From assembly GCA_034211115.1 (NCBI GenBank), contig JAXHTH010000187.1:1-16298 (forward strand): a stretch of 16,298 nucleotides of DNA. Direction: 5' to 3'. Source of the stretch: JAXHTH01 sp034211115. GTDB lineage: Bacteria > Planctomycetota > Phycisphaerae > Phycisphaerales > SM1A02. The notes under the pieces were generated by a model. That model searched no databases, had not been told where the DNA came from, and saw only the letters and a program-made list of their open reading frames with translations. Positions 5,996-14,000 of the stretch are shown here, one piece after another; position 1 is the first letter of the stretch, and every line of letters begins with the position of its first letter. Made by a program: the position numbers and the translations under genes.

Positions 5996-6108
5996 GGAGC
6001 CCGCGCCGGCGCGGGCGGGGACGGCATCGACGGGCGCGAACCGGCATCGCGCCGGCGGCGGCGGTGCGGCACGCGGGGCCACGCCTCGCCGGCCGCGGCG
6101 ATCGACGG

Positions 6109-6137
6109 TTGACGGCCCGCCCCCGTGCTGCAATCAT
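6109..6137 (+). promoter_or_regulatory. Promoter of tRNA-Ser
   Basis: TTGACG (6109-6114, 5/6) and AATCAT (6132-6137, 4/6) are 17 bp apart. The predicted start near 6144 is about 8 nt before the mature tRNA 5' end at 6152, a usual arrangement for a single tRNA gene. Confidence 0.6.
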
Positions 6138-6151
6138 GGTGCACCACGGCC

Positions 6152-6240
<89 letters not shown>

Positions 6241-6347
6241 CTTTTTCCCCCAAAACAGGGCGTTTCTGGCGATTCCGCCCCCCGCGGCCGGGCGGCTTCC
6301 ATGCGGCCGGCCTCGTCGCCGGACGGTCGATCTTCGCGCCTCGGGCC

Positions 6348-6388
6348 GGAAGAAAAGAAAGGAGCATCACCCGCGCGGGTGATGCTCC
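6348..6388 (-). terminator. Strong intrinsic terminator of the subtilase gene
   Basis: Bases 6361-6388 are a perfect 28-bp palindrome (arms GGAGCATCACCCGC and its complement). On the minus strand it is followed by TTTCTTTTCTTCC (6360-6348). It begins 41 nt after the subtilase stop codon. Confidence 0.9.
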
Positions 6389-6429
6389 TGGTGGTTGTGC
6401 CGCAATGGGCTGGCGGTGGCGGGCCGGCC

Positions 6430-9400
6430 TCAGCAGGGGCCCCAGCCCTCGAGGAGGAGCAGCAGATCGGCGGTGTTGACGATGCCGTCATCGTTGAGAT
6501 CCGCCGGTCCGCCGGCATCGCCCCACGCCTGCAGGAGGGCGAGCAGATCGGCGGTGTCCACGTCCCCGTCGCCGTCCAGGTCGCCCGGGCAGTCGATGAG
6601 GCCGCCGCACCAGTCGAGGATGGTCTGCATCATCTCGACGCGATCGTCATCCGAGGGCAGGGCCTCGAAGGGGAATCCCCAGAAGGTGGTGCGGTACACC
6701 CCGCCGTCCTTGTTCACCGCGGCGTCGCCTTCTTCGCCGCTGAAGGCGAGCTCGGCGTCCGCGTCGGGCTCGATGATGTCCGACCAGTTGCTGAAGGGGT
6801 AATCGAGGCCGTAGGGGCCCATTCCCGTGAAGACGGAGCCGGCGCCGGTGACCGTGTTCTGGCCCACGTCATTGCTGGCGTCGGCCACGCCCAGATGGTT
6901 GGACATGAAGCCGGTGAGCCCGCGGTCGTAGTGGTAATCCTGGGCGGAGATGAAGAGGCATCCGCCGCCGTCGAGCCACTCGGCGAGTGCGGTCTCGCCC
7001 GCGTTGCCGGGCCCGCAGAAGCCGCCGTACTCCTCGCCGGTGAACCAGATCACGACCTGGTAGGGGCCCAGATCGATCGCCGACGGCTCGTTGTCGCTGT
7101 TCTGCGTGTCCCAGATGTCGTACCAGATACCCAGCGAATCGAGGGCGTCCGTGTAGAAGGCACGGACATCCGGGCCGTTGTCGTCATCATCCACCACGAG
7201 CACGGACGGAATGTCCTGCGTGGTGAAGCTGAAGGTCTCCGAGTACGGGCCGTCGCCGCAGATGTTCACGCCGCGCACGCGCCAGTAATGCAGCGTCACG
7301 ATCTCAAGCGGATCGGTGACGAGATGGCTCGTTTCCTCGGTGCTCGCGGCGTAGACGACGTCGTTGAACTCCGCGTCGGTGGCGATCTGGAGTTCGTAGG
7401 ACGCGGCTTGCGGCGTTTCGGTCCATTCCAGCGTGGGAACGACCGAGACGTCCACCGCGCCGTCGGGCGGGCTGAGGAGCGAGATCGAGCCGGGCAGGGC
7501 GGTGGCGAGCGTGAGGCCCGCGAGCACCTGGCGATCCATGTCCGGCGTGGTGCCGGTGATCTGGAGGGTGAACTTGCCGGGGGTGGCGTCGCCCGTGTCG
7601 CCGATGATCAGCTCGCTCTGACCCGGCGGCACCACGGGGTTGACGCTGAACTCGATGCTCGCGCCGGGCGGGGCGCCGTTCACGTCGAGCGCGACGGGCT
7701 CCTCGTATCCCATGTACTGGAAGACGTCGACGGTGTAGACGGCGTCCTGGGGCGCGCAGACGGCCTGGTCGGTGGGATCGACGCCGAGCCCGAAGCCCGG
7801 CCCCTCCTGGCCGCCGCTCACGACGAGGGCGAAGTCCGCGTCGAGCTCCGGCGTCTCCACGTGGCTGTCCTGGTTGATCTCGTAGGCGATGACCTCGACC
7901 GTCCAGGCCCCGAGCTCGGGGTCTTCGATGAAGACGTTCTCGACGGTGTCGTAGTCGTTGGGCTCGCCGCCGGGGACGGACCAGTTGCCCTCGAGCAGCC
8001 CGTGGTTGCCCCAGTAGACGGTGCCCGAGGGAGACGTCACTTTCAGGGTGAGATCGTTGATGCGCTGCATCGACGCGCCGGGATCACCGGGCGGATCGAG
8101 GTAGGTCATGGTGGCCTTGAGCGGCCCGTCTTCGGGCCCGATCGCCACCACGTACGACGCGACGCCCAGGTTGGTGAGCAGATCCGTCTCGTCGACGACG
8201 AGCATCTTCTCCCGCATGTCGTACATGTACTGAAGGTCGGGCAGACCCCAGCCCTGGTGGACGCGGGTGAGATCGTGACCGGTTCCCTCGAAGGGATACT
8301 GGTTGGCGGTGTTGATCATCATCGCCTTCGCGGTGGCGAGGTGGGCGCGATTCTCGAACACGCTGCCGTTGGGATCGACGGGGTTGCCGAAGATGCCGTC
8401 CGACCACATCTGGAAGAAGAGGCCGGTGTAGCCGCAGATGTTCGGGGTGGCGTTGCTGGTGCCGCCGAAGTTGTCGTACCCGTCGGTGCTGGTGGTGTAG
8501 GTGGTCCAGGAGTAGTCGTAGAAGTGACAGAGGTCGGGCTTGATGCGGCCGTCGCTGGCGGGCCCGATGGAGGCGCCGTTGCACCAGCAGTCATCGCTGG
8601 TGTCGAGGGTGTCGAAGTGCTTGACGCCGCCGCCGGAGATGATGTTCTTCGCCCACGCCTGGGGGCGCGAGTACTGGTTGCCCTCGTTGCTCTGGGACTG
8701 GCAGTGGACGATGTCGAAGTCGAAGAGGGCGGCGTCGGTGTCGGCGGAGACGGTGGTGTACTCCGGCGTCTGGGGGCTGCCCACGCTGGCCGTCTGGAAC
8801 ACGGCCTCCAGATCGATGAGCTCGCCGCTGTGGTCGTAGCGGCTCTGCCCGGTCAGGCCGATGACGTTGTAATCGGCGACGATCCCCTGGCCGTCGGGCA
8901 TGATTCCGCGGGCCATGGGGTCGCCGGTCCCGTCGCCGAAGCAGACGCCGATGCACGCCGTGCCGTGGCGGTGCATGCCCACGTAGTCGCCGTGGATGAT
9001 GAGCGGGCGGGAGGCGAAGTCGATGTGATTGACCTGGAAGCCGGCGTCGAAGCTCTCGCCCCGCACGCCCTCGCCCGTATAGCCGGCCACCGTCTCGACG
9101 TAGTTGGCGCCGCTGATCTCGCGGGAGTTGTTCATGTCCATCTCGTAGGGCCCCCAGCGATCGATGAACACGACCTCGTCGAAGCGTGCGACCTCGTAAA
9201 GCTGCTCGGGCGTCAGGGTCGCCTCGAGGAGAAACTTGCCCGCGTGGACGCGCTCGACGAACCCGCCGAGCCGGGCGATCTTCGCCGCGACGGCGTTCTT
9301 CTGCCGCATCCCCGGCTCGAAGACCATGATGTTGTACGTTGCCTGCGGGAACATCGCCTCGGCGTGGGGCGCGTTCTCCAGCAGGTACGTCTCCAGCCGG

Positions 9401-9924
9401 TAGGCGGGGTGGAAGGGGCCGACCCAGCGCACGAAGGGGAGGTCGCCGACGGCGTCGCGCGTCTCCTCATCCATCTTCACGATATGGCTGTGATAGGGGA
9501 TGAAAAAGTACACCGTCCCGCCCAGATCGCGGACGATCCGGCGGTAGTCCTCCAGCGGCTGCGTCACGAACTGGACGAGGTAGAGGTTGGTGTCCTCCGC
9601 GGCCTCGAAGCCGGGCTCGATGGCCGGCAGCGGGCCGGGCGCGAGCGGATCGAAGTCGCCGTGCCGAAGCTTGATCTGATAGGACGTGGGACGGGGATCG
9701 GCGAACGTCCGCCCGTCAAGGCTGATGGCATAACGCGGCCGCACCGCACCGTTTCCGTCGCGTTGCTGCCAGAGCTCGACGACGACCGGGGAGCCCGGCA
9801 CGCGGATCAGTTGCGCGCCGCGGGTCCGCCCGGCGCCGTCCGGCGCCGACGAGGCGGTCGCGCCGAGCAGGGCGAGCAGCATCAGCGCGGTCAGAATCCT
9901 GCCGACTGCAGCGAGTCTCAACAT
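6430..9924 (-). CDS. Secreted subtilase (S8) with tandem propeptides and dockerin-like tail
   Basis: A 1164-residue exported serine protease. A Sec signal peptide (hydrophobic core LTALMLLALLGATASSA) ends near residue 27. Two successive inhibitor-like propeptide domains follow (about 110-185 and 198-265). The subtilisin triad is complete: Asp293 in SFDAG, His320 in RHGTACIG, Ser490 in GGTSNATP. After the catalytic domain come a jelly-roll beta-sandwich (about 600-705), an Ig-like stretch, a fibronectin-III-like domain (about 811-906; YELQIATDAEFNDVVY, HYWRVRGV), a Rossmann-like domain beginning SVLVVDDDD (about 907-1100) resembling glutamine-amidotransferase-fold stretches, and a C-terminal pair of Ca-binding dockerin-like repeats (DLDGDGDVDTADLL, DLNDDGIVNTADLL) ending WGPC. 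Such tails are common on exported Planctomycetota proteins, probably for surface targeting. GAGGAGG precedes the ATG by 8 nt. A strong terminator follows. Substrate unknown. Confidence 0.93.
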   Translation of the reverse strand: MLRLAAVGRILTALMLLALLGATASSAPDGAGRTRGAQLIRVPGSPVVVELWQQRDGNGAVRPRYAISLDGRTFADPRPTSYQIKLRHGDFDPLAPGPLPAIEPGFEAAEDTNLYLVQFVTQPLEDYRRIVRDLGGTVYFFIPYHSHIVKMDEETRDAVGDLPFVRWVGPFHPAYRLETYLLENAPHAEAMFPQATYNIMVFEPGMRQKNAVAAKIARLGGFVERVHAGKFLLEATLTPEQLYEVARFDEVVFIDRWGPYEMDMNNSREISGANYVETVAGYTGEGVRGESFDAGFQVNHIDFASRPLIIHGDYVGMHRHGTACIGVCFGDGTGDPMARGIMPDGQGIVADYNVIGLTGQSRYDHSGELIDLEAVFQTASVGSPQTPEYTTVSADTDAALFDFDIVHCQSQSNEGNQYSRPQAWAKNIISGGGVKHFDTLDTSDDCWCNGASIGPASDGRIKPDLCHFYDYSWTTYTTSTDGYDNFGGTSNATPNICGYTGLFFQMWSDGIFGNPVDPNGSVFENRAHLATAKAMMINTANQYPFEGTGHDLTRVHQGWGLPDLQYMYDMREKMLVVDETDLLTNLGVASYVVAIGPEDGPLKATMTYLDPPGDPGASMQRINDLTLKVTSPSGTVYWGNHGLLEGNWSVPGGEPNDYDTVENVFIEDPELGAWTVEVIAYEINQDSHVETPELDADFALVVSGGQEGPGFGLGVDPTDQAVCAPQDAVYTVDVFQYMGYEEPVALDVNGAPPGASIEFSVNPVVPPGQSELIIGDTGDATPGKFTLQITGTTPDMDRQVLAGLTLATALPGSISLLSPPDGAVDVSVVPTLEWTETPQAASYELQIATDAEFNDVVYAASTEETSHLVTDPLEIVTLHYWRVRGVNICGDGPYSETFSFTTQDIPSVLVVDDDDNGPDVRAFYTDALDSLGIWYDIWDTQNSDNEPSAIDLGPYQVVIWFTGEEYGGFCGPGNAGETALAEWLDGGGCLFISAQDYHYDRGLTGFMSNHLGVADASNDVGQNTVTGAGSVFTGMGPYGLDYPFSNWSDIIEPDADAELAFSGEEGDAAVNKDGGVYRTTFWGFPFEALPSDDDRVEMMQTILDWCGGLIDCPGDLDGDGDVDTADLLALLQAWGDAGGPADLNDDGIVNTADLLLLLEGWGPC

Positions 9925-10079
9925 CGAAAAAGCCTCCTCATTTCCAGGTCAGTTCGGGATGCCCGCGGATCGGCCTCAGCCGCGTACACGGCGTCGCTGG
10001 GCGTGTCCTTTGAGCATACACCGCGATCGGGCGCGGGGGGAGTGCAAATATCGGCTCCGCGGCCATTTCGCGTGCGGCC

Positions 10080-10123
10080 GGGGGCGCGCCGGGGGCGCGC
10101 CGGGGGCGCACCGGGGGCCGGCC
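10080..10123. repeat. 11-bp tandem repeat upstream of the subtilase gene
   Basis: Four units of GGGGGCGCGCC, GGGGGCGCGCC, GGGGGCGCACC and GGGGGCCGGCC, then a further GGGGG. The period is close to one DNA helical turn. It lies about 155 bp upstream of the subtilase start and just beyond the 3' end of the racemase gene. The rest of the 284-nt gap (9925-10208) shows a lone -10-like TATGCT (10018-10013, minus strand) and a 7-bp inverted repeat CCGAGTG/CACTCGG (10157-10193) without a T-tract. Confidence 0.75.
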
Positions 10124-10208
10124 GGGGGCTGATATCCACGGACCCGCATGCATTGGCCGAGTGCGGCCCGAACGAGGCCCCCGTCCCACTCGGGGCGGGT
10201 CGGTCCGA

Positions 10209-10907
10209 CTACGACTCGGCCAGCGCCCACTGGATCGCCTTCGCCGCGTGAATCGTCGTCGTGTCGAAGAGCGGCACGGCCGTCTGGGCCCCGTCCGTGA
10301 GCATCGCGATCTCGGTGCAGCCGAGGATCACGCCCTCGGCGCCGCGGCCGGCGAGCTGATCGATGACGGTCACGAACCGCCGGCGCGATTCGTCGAGGAC
10401 CTTTCCGTGGCAGAGTTCGTGGTAGATGACGTCGTGCACCGCCGCCCGTCCCGCTTCGTCGGGCGTGAGCACCCGCAGGCCGTGCTTCTCCTCCAGCCGT
10501 CCGCGATAGAAATCCTGCTCCATCGTGAAGCGCGTGCCGAGGAGGCCGACGGCGTTGATGCCCGCGTCGCGGATGGCGTCGGCGGTGGCGTCGGCGATGT
10601 GCAGCATCGGGATGTCGAGGGCGTCTTCGAGCTGCGGGGCGAGCTTGTGCATCGTGTTCGTGCAGAGGATGAGAAAGTCCGCCCCGGCCGTCTCCAGTCG
10701 TCGGGCCGCATCGACGAGCACATCTCCCGCCTCCTCCCAGCGATCTTCGTGCTGGAGACGCTCGATGGCGTCGAAATCGACGCTGTAAAGGAGGATCTTC
10801 GCCGAGTGAAGCCCGCCCAGGCGTTCGTTCACGCCCCGGTTGATGATGCGGTAGTAGGGGATCGTCGATTCCCAGCTCATCCCGCCGAGCAGGCCGATCG
10901 TTTTCAC
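10209..10907 (-). CDS. Aspartate/glutamate racemase family protein
   Basis: A 232-residue cytoplasmic, PLP-independent racemase of the Asp/Glu racemase superfamily, closest in pattern to the YgeA/RacX-type aspartate racemases. The opening MKTIGLLGGMSWEST-IPYY is characteristic. The two catalytic cysteines are present: Cys82 in CTNTMH and Cys197 in GCTEI, and the middle GLLGTRFTMEQDFYRGRL is also a family hallmark. These enzymes interconvert L- and D-amino acids by two-base proton transfer; the exact substrate (Asp, Glu or broader) is not visible. The start is GTG at 10907, supported by CAAGGAG six nt upstream; the frame is open to 11063, but that extension has low-quality composition and runs through a terminator hairpin and a promoter. 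A near-consensus -10 (TATACT, 10983-10978) gives a 64-nt leader, so it is likely transcribed on its own. Confidence 0.92.
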   Translation of the reverse strand: MKTIGLLGGMSWESTIPYYRIINRGVNERLGGLHSAKILLYSVDFDAIERLQHEDRWEEAGDVLVDAARRLETAGADFLILCTNTMHKLAPQLEDALDIPMLHIADATADAIRDAGINAVGLLGTRFTMEQDFYRGRLEEKHGLRVLTPDEAGRAAVHDVIYHELCHGKVLDESRRRFVTVIDQLAGRGAEGVILGCTEIAMLTDGAQTAVPLFDTTTIHAAKAIQWALAES

Positions 10908-10977
10908 GGCGTTCTCCTTGCTGCGACAGGCACGCACCGCCGCGCCGCGCGCGACGGCAGCGCTGAAGACCGCATGG

Positions 10978-10983
10978 AGTATA
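10978..10983 (-). promoter_or_regulatory. Probable -10 box of the racemase gene
   Basis: TATACT on the minus strand matches the -10 consensus at 5/6. No good -35 box lies 16-18 bp upstream (the best match, TGGACG, is 21 bp away). The predicted start is near 10971, 64 nt before the GTG. Confidence 0.45.
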
Positions 10984-11022
10984 CGACGTCCGGCGGCGGG
11001 TGCGCGTCCATCGACGGCGAAA

Positions 11023-11041
11023 GACGGGGATAAACCCCGTC
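11023..11041 (-). terminator. Hairpin terminator after the propeller-protein gene
   Basis: GACGGGG (11041-11035 on the minus strand) and CCCCGTC (11029-11023) form a perfect 7-bp stem around a TTTAT loop, followed by TTTCG. The stem is strong and the T-tract short. It is 46 nt past the stop codon and separates that gene from the racemase promoter. Confidence 0.5.
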
Positions 11042-11057
11042 GCGAAACGGAGCGGTG

Positions 11058-11092
11058 GCTCATCGCTCATCGCACATCACTCATCGCTCATC
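11058..11092 (-). repeat. Heptanucleotide (GATGAGY) array overlapping the propeller-gene stop
   Basis: On the minus strand five tandem heptamers read GATGAGC, GATGAGT, GATGTGC, GATGAGC, GATGAGC. The stop codon TGA (11090-11088) is bases 3-5 of the first heptamer, and the preceding codons give Glu-Arg, exactly as in the acnA array at 328-369. Orientation relative to the gene is also the same. Confidence 0.85.
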
Positions 11093-14000
11093 GTTCTCGC
11101 GGATCATCCTCGATGACCAGCGGCTGCGTGAGCGTGAGATTGTCCGCCTTCAGCTCGACGAGATACGTGCCGGGCTCGACGCGCGGGCCGCGTCGGTAGC
11201 GGCTGCGACCTTCCGGCCGCGGGCGACGAAGATCCCACGTCGCGCGATGCAGACCGGGCGTATCGTCAGCCGTCAGCTCGCGAATCGGCTCCCCGCGCTG
11301 GTCGGTGATCCGCAGGCTGAGCCGGTCGAAGCGGCCGTTGAGCGAATAGAAGATCCGCGCTTCGGTGGGGGGATTCTCGCCCGTGAAGGCGCGATTCGTG
11401 TCCCCGCGCCGCAACTCACCGCGCCAGATGACGACCGCGTTGGGCTCGTAGAGATGCACCCGCTCGCGCATCGTCTCCGCCGTCATCTGCCGAAGGGGCG
11501 TGACATCGAGGATCCACAGGCTGCGCCCGTGCGTGGCGGCGACGACCTCTCCCGACGTCGGATGCTGGGCCAGCTCGTGCACGGCCACGGTGGGCAGGCT
11601 GCCGTTCAGGCTCGTCCAGCTTAGCCCGCGATCGATGCTGACCCACGCGCCGAATTCCGTGCCGAGATAGAGAACATCAGGATTCTCCAGATCCTCGCGG
11701 ATCACGCGCGTCGTGCCTGCTCTCGCGGTCAGGTTGCCGCGGATGGAGCGCCACGTCTCGCCGAAGTTCTCGGACACGAAGATGTACGGCTCATCATCGT
11801 TGGAACGGTGGCCGTCGAAGGTGACGTAGAGTCGGCCTTCCTCGAAGCGTGAGGGTTCGATCGCGCTCACGCGCCGCGGGCCGGGCAGGAGCCTGTCGAT
11901 CGTTTGCCAGTCGTATTCGGCCTGCTCGGCGGGTTCTTCTTCCTCGGGCAGCGCGCCCGGTTGGATCGTCTCGCTCGTTCGTTTGGCGTCGAAAGGCATC
12001 GAGAACGCCCCGCCGGCCATGGCGATGTCGCCGGCCAGATGGGCGCCGGCGAGGGTCGCGCTGAGCTCGAGGTCCATCTGCTCGGTGATGAAGGTGAAGG
12101 TGAGCTTCTTCGATTCGCGATCAAAGCGGCCGTCGACGATCTCGCCCTCGCCCAGGCGCGACCGAAGGACCCCGCTGACGTTGCCTTCCGGCTCGAGGCG
12201 CAGCGAGAAGGAGAACTGCCCCTCGCCCGGGGGGATCTCCTCGCCGACCACCTGAGCCTCCCATCGCCCGGTGATGGGGTCCCCGGCGGGCGCGGCCGTG
12301 GGTTCGGTTTCCGTCTCGGGCTCGGCAGCCTCCTCCTCCTCCTGCGTCTCTTCCGCCATCTCCGGCGCTTCACCTTCCTCCGCCGAGGGTTCATCAGCGG
12401 CCGCAGCAGCCTGTGGCTCTTCGCCCTCTTCGGCGGGCGGCGACGACGGCGCCTCAGCGCCCGACCCGGCGCCTCGGCCCGGTCCGGGGGCGGGGGCGGG
12501 GGCGAGTTCGTTGATCTCGAGCACGCCGTCTTCGTTGGCATCGAGCCGCGCGAAGAACCGCTCCATCCGCCCGGAGACCTCATCGCGCCGGATCTTCCCA
12601 TCGCCGTCGGCATCGCGCTCCATGAGCATGCGCATCATGCGCTCGCGCCTTCCCGGTCGGCGCGCGGGCGGCGCGGCCGACTCGGACGATTCGGCGGCCG
12701 TTTCGTCCGCCTCGGGCTCGCCGGACTCCGTCTCCGTCGCCGCCTCGTCTTTCTTCTGCTCGTCACGCGTGAAGAGGTTGATCCACTCATGCCCTCCGTT
12801 CCTGGTGCGCCACAGCGCCCCGTCATCGGTGCCGACGTAGAGCACATCGCCGTCGAAGCGCGATTCGGCCAGGGCGGTGGCCGCGCCCTCGTCGGTGCCG
12901 GTGATCTCAGGCGAGATCGTCTTCAGATCGTCGCCTCGATACAGCGAGCGGAAGACGTAGTTGCCCGCCGTGTAATAGATGCTCGAGTTGTGATTCGAGA
13001 GGATGTACGGCGTCTTCCAGTTGAAGCGGTACCGGGTGCCGCGCGGCGGGCGGGGGCGCATGTAGTCGCGCTCGTTGGTGCGGTGGTTGTAGCGGCCGAG
13101 CTGGCCGTTCTGGCCGGCGAAGTAGACCTGGTCGGGATCGTTGGGATCGACGCGGCAGATGAAGCCGTCCCCGCCCCCGAGATATCGCCAGTCGGCGTTG
13201 ATGGGGCCGGGTCCGCTGCGGACGACGCTCGGCCCGCCCCAGCAACTGTTGTCCTGCAGCCCGCCGTAGACCATGTAGTCGCGCCGCGGCGAGACGCCGA
13301 CGTGATAGAACTGCCCGATCGCGACGTGGTTGAGATGATCCCAGTGTTCCATGCGGTCCCGGGTGACATAGATGCCGCCGTCGTTGCCGAGGATGATGTG
13401 CCGTCCGTCGGCCGGGTCGATCCACATCGCGTGATGATCGGGATGCGCGCCGCGCCCGCCTTCGCGGGAGAACGTCTCGCCGCCGTCCTCGGAGTGATAG
13501 AGCCGTATGCCCAGAACGTAGATGTGATCGGCATCGCTCGGGTCGACGCGGATCTGGCTGAAGTACATTGGCCGGGGGTTGACGGAGTTGATGCGGGTCC
13601 AGGTGTCCCCGCCGTCAGTGGACTTGTACACGCCGCCGAAGTTCTTTCCCTCCGGGCCCTGCTGGTCCTGGACGTTCTCGCGCTGCCCGCCGAGCCCGGC
13701 GCTGAAGGGGCTGCGGCGCGAGCGATAGCGCCGCCGCTCAGGCTGGTCCTCCGCGTCTTCCTCTTCGCCGGGGCGCTTGGTGAAGGTGACCTCGACGATC
13801 ACGCTCTCGCGATCGCGCGAGACCTCGATCTGCACGGTGTCGCCGGCGAGATGCCGGCGAATCGCCTTGAGCAGATCTTCATAGGAGTGGATTGTGCTGT
13901 CTTCGAGAGCGATGACGATGTCGCCGGCCCGGAGCCCGGCTTCCGCCGCCGGTCCGCCTTCGGTGATCTCCGTGAGGCGCGCGCCGACGTCCGCATCCTC

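Noticed and set aside
10908..11063. N-terminal extension of the racemase to an ATG at 11063
   Set aside because: It would pass through a terminator hairpin and a -10 box and start inside the heptamer array; the GTG at 10907 has a strong ribosome site and begins the conserved MKTIGLLGG motif.
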